Shown here in pieces: positions 1 to 11,083 of a stretch of 64,000 bases of DNA. The translations under genes and the position numbers were made by a program. This DNA is from Bolinopsis microptera (Eukaryota > Ctenophora > Tentaculata > Lobata > Bolinopsidae). Position 1 is the stretch's first letter. Each line of letters opens with the position of its first letter. Location of the stretch: assembly GCF_026151205.1 (NCBI RefSeq), contig NC_087077.1:5356483-5420482 (forward strand), given 5' to 3'. Below the pieces are notes generated by a model that saw only the letters and a program-made list of their open reading frames with translations, had not been told where the DNA came from and ran no database searches.

Positions 1-1218
1 GCTGCACTTCTAAAAATTGTCTGCATGAGTTCTTAATAATTCTTATTAGTTCTTCCTAATGAGACAGACTTCCTATCGTATCTATACAAAGCCGTGTTTA
101 GCCGGACAAGTATAAACGTCATAATATGCTAAAGTAAATCAATGCTGACAGATCCAGACGCGATGATACATACAAAACTACTTAGAATTGCTTAAAGATG
201 ACTCGTTTCCATGCATACGGGCAATGTAATTTGAGGTCTGTGGCTGAACCCATTCACTCTACCTATATTTTCAATAGTAATCTATGTTACTAGTAACAAT
301 AGGGTGGATGGGATTAAAATCATGCAAATTAAGCCATTTTTTAGTAAAAAGCAGTGAAAGTGAAATATCATGACAGTTTTCAGTAATTGTTCCTCACCGG
401 CAAGTGTGGATCCGACCAGCTCCTTGACAGAGGTCCGGATTTACGTACAACCAACGAAAGGTTGTTTTTAAAACTTTGTTTTGATTCGTCGCATCATCCC
501 ATGGAAGCAATTGATCTAGATTGGGCGGAACTGTCGGGCAGAACTGTCAGTAGTTACATATAATGAGATTTTAGTGACGATGTAGTTTATTATACGATCG
601 TCACTAAAATCTATCTTTGGATTGACCGCTGATTTTGGCAGCCAGCTGAATTGCAAAACCTTTTACTCTTTAACATATCATAACCTCAACTAAAATACTT
701 ACTTGTCTGTCTTTTCGGCTATATTTATGAAATTATATCAATATCTATCGTAACTGTGTTACTTCAACTTGCGCGTAACCATGGCAATTGGTTACGTGGT
801 GTGTTACTCTGATTATGGCTCATCATGTTTGTTATTAATGCTGCTTATTTCGTTTTTAATGTTTTCAAAACTTTGTTTAACCCTTTCCCTATCATTTTAG
901 CTAAGTTCTATCTCTCCCAGCTCCCTCGTCGAGATACTTCTTTTTGTCAACTGTGACGGGCCCGCTCAAGGTAAAATATTCACTATCACAATATTAAGTT
1001 TGCTATAAAATTTGCAGATCAGCTTGCGAGAGCCACAAACAGTGTTTTTAATGAAATATGTCTATAACTTGGGAGTAAAAGGCCACTGAAATTTCGTATC
1101 GTCTAACCTGAACAAGCGATCAGTTTGGAAAGAAAAACCGTTTGATTCATTCTGTCTTCTGATTGGCTGAAAACTGTATACTACATTTTTTATCTTTTTA
1201 CAACCCCCCATTTACAGA
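1..1218. other. No gene seen; AT-rich intergenic DNA
   Basis: No open frame of note and no recognisable domain on either strand. The only structure is the short palindrome listed at 566-612. A pyrimidine-rich stretch near 1195-1218 ends in an AG acceptor that leads into the candidate exon at 1219. Confidence 0.5.
566..612. repeat. Short hairpin (16-bp perfect arms)
   Basis: The left arm AGATTTTAGTGACGAT (566-581) is exactly repeated in inverted orientation at 597-612, with a 15-nt AT-rich loop. It may be a small foldback MITE or a structured RNA. No target duplication was resolved. Confidence 0.6.
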
Positions 1219-1288
1219 TGGCCGCGGAGAGAGCAGTAAAGACAGAAGCTGAAGAGGACGATATAGAAGCAGGAGGGTCATTACGTAT
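1219..1288 (+). CDS. Candidate first coding exon, acidic N-terminus, unrecognised
   Basis: A C/T-rich tract ends in TTTACAG at 1218 and is followed directly by ATGGCC. The frame reads MAAERAVKTEAEEDD and a few more residues before a possible GT donor near 1289; without splicing it stops at 1293-1295. The acceptor immediately before ATG matches the pattern at other genes in this window. No downstream exon was identified with confidence. Sequence just 3' reads acidic residues in another frame, so a pseudogene with a frameshift is equally possible. Confidence 0.3.
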
Positions 1289-1319
1289 GGAATAAGTGAA
1301 TCTGACGATGAGAAAAAAA

Positions 1320-2901
1320 GCTGCTGAAGTTTTTGGTGAGATAAACGAGAAACCTGTCGTACGTGCGATTACTCGATAGTCGATAAGTTACCAAACTTTT
1401 CTGGCTTGATTAGACGATATTTTCTGACAATCTTGGATATTATTACAGCCTAGCTGTTATACTTTTAGTTTAATACCATCCTCTAACCCCTCCGGCCTCC
1501 ATACTCGATATTATGTTATTATTTGTAAAATTAGTGATATCCCAGGTTTAAAGCTAATGGTACTGGTAGTTTTGCTTTTGGTATTTGAGACGGACTTTGG
1601 GAACTAAAACTTTCTTTGAAAACCCCTCTAAACAGGTAAAACTGCATAGTTAGTGTGTCACTCAAACATTGGGGGGGGGGGGGGGGGGGGCAACCATATT
1701 AAAGTATATTAAAATATAGGATTTTTTCCGATTTTGACCCGGATATCTCCTTGGAGGCCTACATCAACAATTTTTGCCGGCACAATAAGCTTGAAATGCA
1801 ATTCTTAATCGATTCCAAAAAGTTCTTGCAAAAATATTGAAAACTGATAGAGTTATTTCAATTTTAATAAAGTCATAATTTTGGCTAGTATTCCGAACCG
1901 AGATAATATTATGTGCAATTTTCCCAATTTTTTTCATAGAGGTCTTTTTACTTAGTAATCACTATATTCAACAAACACTGAGGTATATCTTTCACATAGA
2001 GTTAGTCTCATTAAAAAATATTGAAGTTTGATCGAATTTAGGCAAAAGCAAATTTGGGCAAAATCGTATGCCCAAATGTGGGCATATTTTTTAAAGCTCA
2101 TAACTCAGCCAATTTTTGACCAATTTGGATGTAAATCCATGTACTAGTCCTAAAACAGGCTTATCTTGCGAATCTAAGCGAAAAATATAGTTCATCATGT
2201 AAATCTTAACGAAGAATATAAATATTCTAATTTTTTCCGATTTTGACCCGGGGATATACTTTATATTGCTGACCTTGTATTGTCCTTCCAAAAGATACAC
2301 AGCACCATCGGCCAGCCAGTCGCCAAATACTGTAATATTAATAAAACGGAATAATGGCATATTATCTTCTTAGATGACACTTAATACAGCTCCTCCGTAC
2401 ACACGGCTACACTCAGCTCTGTTCACACCGCTCCCATTTGACATTACACATTCCACTGTAATTAGTGTTATTGTAAGAATAAGTTTCAAATGTGTGGTAG
2501 CTGGCACGTGTGCGCGGCTCTAGTCATGCCATAATTTTATAGTCACGCACAAATTCATTCATAAAATGTATCCGAAAGTTTTATATAAACCACACTCACT
2601 TCAGCATATATTTCTATATTTTACCGCGCTCTCGGGCGTGCCGATCAGCCGATGGGGCAGGGCGGGGGTTTCAAATCATCAAATGATTTAGATTACGCTA
2701 GTGTTATTATGACACATAACAATAGCTATACTATCTGTAAAATTGATAACGTAGTGGGGGTGGGGAGGTGTAAGAATTGGCCAATAGTGATAACCTAATT
2801 ACGTAATATGTGAACTGTCCCTAAATCATTCGACACAATACCGTGTCAATAACTATTATTTAAGTACGTTACGTGAATTGTCGCGTACAGACGGTAAAGT
2901 G
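1320..2901. other. No gene seen; holds a 20-nt poly-G run
   Basis: Nothing coding is supported. A run of 20 G lies at 1671-1690. Similar phrases about a TTTTTTCCGATTTTGACCCG motif occur near 1720 and 2230, suggesting an old internal duplication. Confidence 0.45.
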
Positions 2902-2909
2902 ATCGACCC

Positions 2910-4559
2910 CAGGAGGTGACCGGGAATCCCGGTACCGGGATTGGCAATTTTGAGCTATCCCGGTCCCGGTCCCGGTCAACCGGGTCAAGTCACATTTTTC
3001 ATCCCGGTCGCGGTCCCGGTCCGGGGGTGATGCAACGTCAATTAATGTCAGTATTCCATAAAAACCCCAAACTGACATTGACATTAATTGACATTAATTG
3101 ACATTAATTGACATTAATTGACATTAATTGACATTAATTGACATTAATTTGTCTTGAAATTTGAGATTATCATTATTCGATAGATATTCACGTCTATGTA
3201 AGTTAGACCGGTTCAAAAAAAAACAAAATGTCCTTGAATAATTATGATTATGTTCTTATCTGTTGATCCTGAGGTTCAAAGACCACCAAAAAAAAATTAG
3301 CTTCCAACTCTTCCATCTTCGGTCCCCACCGGCCACGCCCATATTTTATTGGTTTCTTATACAGGTAAAATATCTAGAATCGGCTTTTTTAGCATGAAGG
3401 AGTAATGTTAGCTGTTTAAGATTCGTTATTCAAATATAAATGTCATGAAGGCATTTCGTTTAATGTGGGTTTTAAGTTCTGATGATGTTGAGAACCACGC
3501 CCTTGGATGGCCACGCCCATTTAAGAAAATTAAATTTCGGAAAACCGTTTTATTTTAGTTTTATTGTTTAATGATCTGAATTTTTCACATTTCACATTTC
3601 CATATGTGAAAGTAGTGAATAAATTGATGATATAAACGTTCTAAAGTGCTAAAAATATGGTAGAACTACATAATCTCTGGTCGAAAAATATCGTGTCAAT
3701 TAATGTCAGTATTCCAAAATTTTGCAAAACTGACATTGACATTAATTGACATTAATTGACATTAATTGACATTAATTGACGTTGCATCACCCCCCCCCCC
3801 CCCCCCCCCCGGTCCCGGTCAAATGCTGATTTATGATCCCGGTCCCGTCCCGGTTAATTCAGGATTCTTGGTCCCGGTCCCGGTCCCGGTCCCGGTCAAT
3901 CACTCAAATTTGCCGGGATTTTGACCGGGATCTTTCACATAATTTCATTCACTGTGATTTTAAGTTTTTACTTTCATTCATTGTGAATTTCATCTTTAAA
4001 CAACCTCTGAGCCAAATAACACAATGTTTAAAATTGCTAAACAAGTTTAGGTAACTAATATCGTTACATAACTCATAAGTGCAAACTAACATCAAGTTTT
4101 CAACTCGGGCTACGCCCAATTGTCAATTGGAATTGGAGAATGAAACTGTTGAATAATTTGAGGGATCATTGATTGAGGAATGAGGAATGAGGGTGAACTT
4201 GAGTAATCAGTACATGAACATTATTGGTGTAGTACATTAGGCCCATGCCCCATATTGACGGTTTTTTAAAAGTTTTTTCTAATTTAATATTCTAGTTATT
4301 ACTTATTCAAATTGTTCAATTATAATGTAAATGAAAGTTGCAGCTTTCAATATGAGAATACCAGTTTTGGTCCCGGTCATCCCGGTCATCCCGGTAAAAT
4401 TGGATTGTTGGTCCCGGTCCCGGTAAGATAGAAATCCCAGAAATTATTGGTCCCGGTCACGGTAAATTGATAATCTCAGTCCCGGTCCCGGTCAAGTCAC
4501 ATTTTGTATCCCGGTCCCGGTCCCGGTCAGGCCTAAAATCATGTCCCGGTCACCTCCTG
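2910..4559. mobile_element. Non-autonomous hAT element, 1650 bp, with CCCGGT subterminal arrays
   Basis: The ends are inverted copies of CAGGAGGTGACCGGGA (2910-2925 and 4544-4559). They are flanked by a perfect 8-bp direct repeat ATCGACCC (2902-2909 and 4560-4567), the target-duplication length of hAT transposons. Both subterminal regions are filled with short CCCGGT/ACCGGG repeats separated by AT-rich spacers. hAT elements commonly carry subterminal transposase-binding repeats, so this is a plausible role (inference). No transposase frame exists inside. A second inverted-repeat element (3023-3807) sits inside the left half. Confidence 0.85.
3023..3807. mobile_element. Inverted-repeat MITE nested in the hAT element
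   Basis: The left end GGTGATGCAACGTCAATTAA recurs inverted at about 3770-3792, followed by a run of 20 C. Both arms continue into tandem copies of GACATTAATT (about 3075-3150 and 3735-3785). The flanks are compatible with an 8-bp duplication CCCGGTCC (3015-3022 and 3808-3815), but the surrounding DNA is itself CCCGGT repeat, so the duplication is not decisive. The interior is AT-rich without coding capacity. Confidence 0.65.
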
Positions 4560-4569
4560 ATCGACCCTT

Positions 4570-5030
4570 TAGACTTAGTTACGCTACCACCTCTATCACC
4601 CCTTCAATCGCTCACCCCTACTAAGAGAAAGAAAACTTCGCCGGTTGAAGACGGTAGTTGATATTTGGGTTACAATGTTTTATTTTTTCTTCACTTACTG
4701 GTAATTTCCGTCAAAAATTTAAAAAGAATGTTCACTGTTAAGGACACAGTTTATTTTACATCCCAAACGTGTTGGGAATTTTCAAGATACCACATTCCAT
4801 ATGACACGTAACATGGATCATTCAACGTCAATTAATACAGCCACGCACTTATCCCATGAATTTGTGTTTATGTTTGTTTGTATATTACATAACCACTTTA
4901 TATTACGTAATCAATCACTTTTCCGACAATTTGTACCCATGCAACTCATCCCACGTAACTGGAATATTATAAGACTTAGCTTATAAATTCTAAATAGATT
5001 TCTAAACGCACACCTATTTTTCAGGAGGTG
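4570..5030. other. No gene seen
   Basis: AT-rich sequence between the hAT element and the candidate exon at 5041. The short frames here lack any recognisable domain. Confidence 0.4.
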
Positions 5031-5040
5031 ATCTACAATA

Positions 5041-5129
5041 ATGAAAGATGATCTATTTCTGGCCAGAAATTTGCGGAGTTCAATCGTCTTGATATCAGTC
5101 TTGGCTGCAGTTGTATCTCTAAAAATCAG
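5041..5129 (+). CDS. Candidate first exon with hydrophobic segment
   Basis: A clear 3' splice site (CCTATTTTTCAG) lies 15 nt before the ATG, and a GT donor follows codon 29 (CAG|GTATAC). The exon encodes a basic N-terminus and a hydrophobic stretch (SSIVLISVLAAVVSLKI), compatible with a membrane anchor. It might be the 5' end of the transporter fragments at 8.6 kb, but the reading phase does not join directly to them. The assignment is open. Confidence 0.3.
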
Positions 5130-5299
5130 GTATACATTATTTTAAAATAAAACTATCCTTCCTGGCTTAAACCCTGGTTGTTAAAACTAAAAGCCGCCTT
5201 GCATATTCATCTTTGATTAGAAATGAATCAGATTTGTTAATTTGGTAATTTCATGATAGAAGTTGAACATTTTCTCCTCATTTTCACACGTAGTAGCTT

Positions 5300-6460
5300 A
5301 TTTTCTTTCCCTCAGTGACGGTTTGAGGAGACACTGCATCTCACTGCTCAGTGGAGACACGGGGATATGAAGCAGTTTTCCCTCTCAAAGTCCACTGAAC
5401 GTTGTCACAGTCCGATCAGAGTAAGCAGCAAAGATAAAAAGAGACTTTACCTCTGATGTCAGACAGATAAATTTTGACGAAAACAGACCTCGGAGGGTTT
5501 AGTAAAGTAAACAGACTGGCTATGGTCCTAGTACAAGAGGAGGAGAACAAGATACTCGCAATCTGTACGACTAGTTACTCTCAGTCTAAAAGGACTAGGA
5601 CGAAGCAGACAAAGTGAAGAAGATTCTCGACGACCGGACCTAGCAGATAAAATAATAGCCGTTGGATTTGATACGACATCATCCAATACTGGAGTTCACA
5701 AAAGAGCATGTACTTCTCTTCAGCAGGTCCTCAATCGACAGATCCTCTGGATGGCCTGCAGACATCACGTCCTGGAGGCGGAGCTTGTAAGAGGATCTGC
5801 CTCCAAGCAACTGTTCGGTGACACAATATCACTCGAAGTAACCCTCTTCAAGATCATGAAGACCTCCTGGGAATCGATCTGCAGAACATCGTCCTTCCCG
5901 ATATCCCTACGCGCTAAAGGAACGACGTAGGAGATATTCTATCCTTTATTAATCACATCCGTCAACTCAACAACCAGCCCAGAACATTACAAGGAATTCC
6001 TAGAGCTTGCTAAACTAATCCATAGAGAAAGCATAGATATGAAGAAAGGATACGTCTTCCAGATACAAAGACCTGGAGCTGACCACCATGCCAGATGGAT
6101 GGCTAAGTCCATCTACATTCTACATTATGAAGATGGCTTTTCTTCACTAGATACCAATTCACTGTACGAAGAAGAGAAACGTGCAGAAGATGGCTCACTT
6201 TGTTGTCTTCGTTTATTTGAGAGCTTGGTTCAGCGCTCCTTTCCTTGAATCTACAGCCTCCGCCGACACCCGTTTGTTACAGAGTCTTCAAAGGTACAAG
6301 AGTGTGGACATAGTATCAGCCATCACCACGGCAGTCCTGAAGAGGCAAACATGGACCTGACTGAAAAGCTCGTCCCACAATCCTTGTTTGATAAAGACCT
6401 ACCTCTAGAGCGAAGAGCTCTCCTTGCAGCAAGAATAGGCCAACAAACTCTTTGAGCCTT
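5300..6460 (+). pseudogene. Decayed hAT-like transposase-derived gene
   Basis: Broken frames in order resemble a transposon-derived protein family common in invertebrate genomes. The first piece (about 5660-5930) has GFDTTSSNTG then ILWMACRHHVLE. After a stop, a second piece (about 5945-6248) has PGADHHARWMAKSIYIL, and a tail near 6360-6455 has DLPLERRALLAARIG. The D, CxxH-like and RW-type motifs fit an RNase-H-fold transposase of hAT-like kind, which is inference from motif order. Stops and frame changes show it is inactive. Confidence 0.5.
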
Positions 6461-7780
6461 ATGAACGTAAAATTATCTTAATTGATAAAAAATTATTTGG
6501 ATATGTTTTCCTTTTATGAACCTCTTTATAATGACCAAATAAGGATGTTGGTATAATTTGTCGTAGTCGTACGGGTAATGGTTTTCAACATACGTTCTAC
6601 ACTCTAATTTGGGTTTAGATTTTTAATAGTCTCTAAGGACTACTTGAAGTAGTACGTGTTAAAGTATGCTACGTGCAGTTGGTCGAGTACTGAGTGATCA
6701 ATCATCTTCACATGTTTACTGTTTCAGTTTAGTGTAGACCTTGTTGTAGAAACTCAGTACGGTGCTCCGCAGTTAATGTCATTCTGTATCATACGAAAAT
6801 GCATAGCTAGCATGAGGTATGATAATCCCTCGTATCGGAATCTTTTACATATCTAATCGATTGAGTACCTGGGGACCCCGTTTTAGGTTTTCATACACGT
6901 ATCAGTCATGAATCAAGCATATTTACTAAAATCTAATATTAATATAACTACTGTGTTTGAGAACACAAAGCCCGGGGTCCCCGGGTAAGTTAAAGCTGAA
7001 AATATTCTGAGTGATTTGTGTGTTTGGTAATGGTACTGGCTATAGCACTGACAACTGTGAACTGAGCACTCTCGTGAATAGCTATTTGTCAATAGTTTAC
7101 GAATGACTCCATTATTAACCGTTCTCTTTAAATTATGTAATAAAATTATTAGAATATGATCTTTAAATTATGCATATGTAATAAAATGATTAAAATATGA
7201 AAGTTGACATAAATTCTGAGATATGTCTACCACCTTTTTCCACTTGATTGTATTAACCTTTAGACCTCCGGCTTTTGTGTTCTTTAACACGATTGATATA
7301 TAATATGGTGGAATGACATTGGTCGCGTTTTTGGTGTGGAATGCTAGGCGAGTTGTCGTGTGATCATTAACAATTCAGTAATAGTAATACTAGTTATACC
7401 ATCATGAAACCTTTGATCCGTCAAAGTTCGGGATTGCAATTGCAATTGCAAATTGACCAAAACAAATGAGAAACTTCATAAAGTATCACAACGCTACCGC
7501 ACTAGTAACTTACAACATGTCGCTTGTCGGCTTGTTGCCACTCTGTCACATACTGCTTTTAAAAGGTCTACCGATATGCGATTATCATTACAAAACATAT
7601 ATTTTGCGCGCTCAGCATTCCACGCGCAAAAACGCGCCCGTCCGAGAGACCTGCGCGTATTAGAGGGCTCAGTCTCACCAGGCTATGTTAATGAACATAA
7701 TAGCCTGGGGTCCTCAGGTAAGATCACGTGATATGACCGTATAAGGAAGTTAGTCTTATTTCTCGTTAGGGTTAGAGTTA
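6460..7780. other. No gene seen; palindromic GGGGTCCCC motifs
   Basis: No coding sequence is supported. The motif GTACCTGGGGACCCC near 6866 and CCCGGGGTCCCCGGG near 6970 form an inverted pair about 105 bp apart. A related CCTGGGGTCCTCAGG motif occurs at about 7706-7720, after TTAATGAACATAATAG, matching the dispersed hairpin element described at 56688. Confidence 0.4.
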
Positions 7781-7786
7781 ATTGAC

Positions 7787-7904
7787 GATGTTGATTCACG
7801 ATGTCAATCCTTCGCAGCTCGGTGAGGCACAGTGGCGCATCTCGCCGATCTAGCCTCATTGAGTGCGCGGCGCGGCACAGTAACGCATCGCGCTACAAGG
7901 GTTA
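7787..7904. mobile_element. Mutator-type MITE copy
   Basis: This begins TTGATTCACGATGTC and ends GCATCGCGCTACAA, the same termini as the copy at 34943-35044, which has a 9-bp target duplication. The interior carries GCGCGG-rich sequence and the core TCTCGCCGATCT. Confidence 0.6.
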
Positions 7905-8006
7905 AAGTTTCAGCATATGCTTTTGTTAAGGATTGGGTTAGGGTTAGGATCAGATTAGTTTGAATTTATTTATGAATATAACATTATGTATTGATTGTTT
8001 CTAGGA

Positions 8007-8134
8007 TTCACCTAACGATGTGCTCTCGCGCCACTGCGGGCGCGCTTGTTTCACAAGTTTTTACCGCCGTGAGGCGGGCGCGCGCTACTGCAATGTGCAA
8101 GCGCAAGGGCTCTGGATAAAGCAATTTCTAGACG
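8007..8134 (+). repeat. Dispersed GC-rich repeat (family B)
   Basis: The segment from TTCACCTAACGATGTGC through GCAAGGGCTCTGGATAAAGC recurs at 33557-33657 in the same orientation and at about 33188-33305 inverted. It is GC-rich in an AT-rich setting. No ends or target duplication were resolved. Confidence 0.55.
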
Positions 8135-8354
8135 GCCCCAACGTTAATGTGGCTCTTGCTATGTGTTGGTTCAGCCGAATTAATTATTATGTAATCAAGT
8201 TTATTTTTATCTTTTAGTTAGTTGTCATCCGGCCAAACATTAAACAACTTATATTGCAGTTCCATTTATCAATTAGTATATCAAAATATGAAATATTGAA
8301 TATGTCATTGTAATTTTGCATGGCTGAAATGTAACGCTTGATTTATATATATAA

Positions 8355-8472
8355 TTAATTGACGATGTCAATTCATGGCAGCTCGGCGCGGCACAGTAGC
8401 GCATTTCGCCGATCTAGCCAGTGAGAAGCCTCATTGAGTGCGCGGCGCGGCACAGTGACGCATCGCGCTACA
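8355..8472. mobile_element. Mutator-type MITE copy
   Basis: A second close copy of the family at 7787, from TTGACGATGTCAATTC to CATCGCGCTACAA, bounded by TA-rich DNA. AATTAATTGA occurs on both sides, but an exact 9-bp duplication could not be fixed. Confidence 0.55.
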
Positions 8473-8595
8473 ATATATAATAATTAATTGAATTTTCAAA
8501 TTTTAAAAAAAGTTTTGTGGTAAATACGTTCAGGACGAGCTAGAGAACAGGTTGAAAAAGTCACGTGACAGTTGAGTGTAGTGATTAATCATCAT

Positions 8596-9510
8596 CCTTT
8601 TCAGCAGGTGCAAGGTGGAGGCTGGGTTGCTCTTCTGGGGTATTTTCTCCTAGATTTGGTAGGATGGAGGGTATTTGTTTTATGTACCTCAATTCCTCTT
8701 TTTGTGCCACCTATACTTATACTACACTGTTGCATAAAAAGAGAAAATAGAAATAGTGGCCCGACTGAACAACCTCTAATAAGTACCCAAGGAGGAGAAG
8801 AAACACCAAGCGAGTCTAATGAAACCATCCATGGTGAGAATCTCGCCTCAAGGATTACCAAAGCCAGTATTTTTGTCTTCATCAACATCTTCCAAGGATA
8901 TGGTAGTATAATTCTGCTTCCAGGATTGATGAGAGGAGAACGAGAAAAGGTGCAAGATCCTGACCGAGAAACAGGACGGACCCTGTAACAGTGTGGTAAT
9001 GTTGTACCACATTGGAGGACTTCGCCGCTTCGACGCGCCGCGCGAACTAGCATTCTTGCTTCGCATCGTCGATCGTTGCTCTGCTTCGCAGAGCAACGAT
9101 TTCGATGGGTTGACATCGTCAACCAAGTGGTAATGGTAATCAATTCCTAGTTTTAGCTCTTGTAACTGGTGCTGGCAACTTGTTTGGACGTGGGGTGGGA
9201 TATCTTCTCATTAGAATTATTAGATTCAGGATCCTCCAACCAACTCTGGCATCAGTCATCTCTAGTCGGATATCTTCTAGTCGAGAATAAAAGTATGATA
9301 TTGGTTGTCTGCTCAATGGGGTGGTGTAAGATAGTTTACTCAATGATGCGATGTGAAACTTGTCTCATTTCATTCGATCCTACGTTCTTTGGAACAGTGA
9401 CTATAGCTAAAGCAGGTGGAATCGTTCTCGGCATGTTCGGCTCCGTGGTTGGTAATGGGTGTGCTGCCTTCCTCAAACCCCACATCACTGTACAAGTTGC
9501 ATTTTTTTAA
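8596..9510 (+). pseudogene. SV2/SVOP-like major facilitator transporter, fragmentary
   Basis: Three segments read in the order expected of an SV2/SVOP-type transporter. The first (8596-8955) follows a TTTTCAG acceptor and has WVALLGYFLLDLVGWRVF, a hydrophilic loop, then ASIFVFINIFQGYGSIILLP, and ends at a GT donor. The second (about 9150-9290) has GAGNLFGRGVGYLLIRI, a membrane segment with basic end, and hits a stop at about 9288. The third (about 9340-9507) has FDPTFFGTVTIAKAGGIVLG, like the late membrane segment of this family. Missing segments and the stop favour a relic, though unseen introns could rescue parts. A paralogous fragment lies at 34.6-35.2 kb. Confidence 0.42.
9072..9100. repeat. 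Perfect 12-bp hairpin
   Basis: ATCGTTGCTCTG, a 5-nt loop CTTCG, then the exact complement. It lies in a GC-rich patch (GGAGGACTTCG followed by GACGCGCCGC) that recurs near 33976, close to the second transporter fragment. Confidence 0.5.
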
Positions 9511-10020
9511 AGCTTAGTACTGATTGGGGTTGTATGCACCATAACAGAGCGATAAAAATAAATAACTTTGATTAACCTTAAGTCTTCTACTGTTATTGAT
9601 TCTCATTTCAAGAAAGTTTCAGATGTTTGTCAAATGACATATTATAAGAAAGTAGTTGAGCAGCAAGAGTTGGGGAAATGGGGACGCGTTGAAAGCCACC
9701 GTAAGTCAGGCTTACTGTAGACGCCGACCAATTTGAAGAAGAGATATTAGAAAGTAGGTTTAATTTCTCGTCAGGGTTTCGGGAGAATTGGGTTCCGGGA
9801 GAATACAAGATTTTCAGACTAAAATTGTGTACCTATGCTACTAGTGTAACCCGGATGTGACAATAAAAAATCGGCTCATTTAAGATTATCATATAATTAT
9901 AAAAATAAACATTTAAGTCAAATATATCATCCATAAAAACAGTTCTTTAATTAAGACCACACTTCAAATAACATGCATATCGGACAGTGGTGCAAAATCA
10001 TAGCCAGTTAATAAATAGTT
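9510..10020. other. No gene seen
   Basis: AT-rich spacer between the transporter fragments and the pogo-like element. Confidence 0.4.
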
Positions 10021-10021
10021 A

Positions 10022-10891
10022 CCTTATCGGACCTTATTTGGACGGACATTACTTGAACGCTGGAGGCCCTAGTGTTCATCTTAATGTCCGTTCAAATAAA
10101 GTCCGTTCAATTAATGTCCGTCCAAGTTAAAGTCCGTTGAAATTTTTTCAAAAAGTTTTCCATTTCGAACTTTGTACCCAGAATATGACAACTATGAGAA
10201 CTTTATTGTGCCGTAAGTTAACGACGGAAAGGTTCTCCTTGGTCTGCCGGAGGCACAGAAAACTTTACTAGTATATGTTTTCAAGGGTCACTTGGCGGAA
10301 AAAGTCAACGAAATCATGGCACTCAACAACATAGTTCATGAGCTAGTCATGACAAACTTGTTCCAGCCTCTAGATATTACGGTAAATCGTGTTGCCAAGG
10401 ACATTGTCCGACGTTGTTATAGTTCATATTACTGAGGGGAGGTAATGAAACAGTGCTAGGAAAGCTCCACGTGATGTTAAGGTTAACCTAAAGTTGTCTA
10501 AGATAAAACCACTTCACGCCGAATGGCTTGTAAAAGTTAACACTGAAATGCAGGACCGGGGTAGTTTGATTAAAAAAGGTTTCCACAAAGCTAGAAATCA
10601 CTGATGCTTGTTTAAGCATGGACTATTTCATGCACGAAAACCCATTTAATGAATATGATATGTTATATTAGACACTGATCATGTACACATATTTTAACAT
10701 TTTTACTGCTTAATGACTGCTTTTCTTACTTAAGTACTTACTGTATAAAAATGGATTAAAAAATCATTTGCTGTAATTAAAAAAACGTCAAAAATTGAAA
10801 AAAATTCAGATTTTTGATGGTTTTGAATGCCTTCGAGCGTTCATATTAATGTCCGTTCATGTAACGTCCGTCCAAATAAGGTCCGATAAGG
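10022..10891. mobile_element. Pogo-like (Tc1/mariner superfamily) DNA transposon relic with TA target site
   Basis: Inverted termini of about 40 bp start CCTTATCGGACCTTATTTGG at 10022 and end with the complement at 10891; the next ~20 bp of each arm also match with few differences. Each end abuts TA (10020-10021 and 10892-10893), the target duplication of this superfamily. The interior holds decayed transposase sequence on the plus strand. At 870 bp it is far shorter than an autonomous copy. Confidence 0.8.
10213..10600 (+). pseudogene. Remnant pogo/CENP-B-type DDE transposase C-terminus
   Basis: An open stretch of about 70 codons reads KTLLVYVFKGHLAEKVNEIM, then NNIVHE, then TNLFQPLDITVNRVAKDIV. 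This matches the end of the DDE domain in pogo-like transposases, where the third catalytic acidic residue lies in a QPLD-type context. After a stop near 10432, another frame gives LKLSKIKPLHAEWLV, the usual tail. It has no start codon and no N-terminal half and is inactive. Confidence 0.7.
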
Positions 10892-11023
10892 TAGTTAAAA
10901 CCCTGACCTTACAGCATGTAAGGATGCGTCTAACAGCTTACTGATTAATGAATAACTTACATTTTAGAAACTACATCGCATTAAAAGAAGGACTCAATGA
11001 CTTCCATAAATAATTTAGTTGTG

Positions 11024-11083
11024 TACATTAGCAGGGGGCAACGTTGCCCCGCCCCCCCCCCCCCCCCTACATTAGCAGGGGGC
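11024..11083. repeat. 16-bp direct repeat flanking a poly-C tract at the METTL23 stop
   Basis: TACATTAGCAGGGGGC occurs at 11024-11039 and 11068-11083, separated by AACGTTGCCCCG and a run of 16 C. The right copy includes the METTL23 stop codon (minus strand), so a duplicate of the gene's end lies just downstream of the real stop. Confidence 0.6.
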
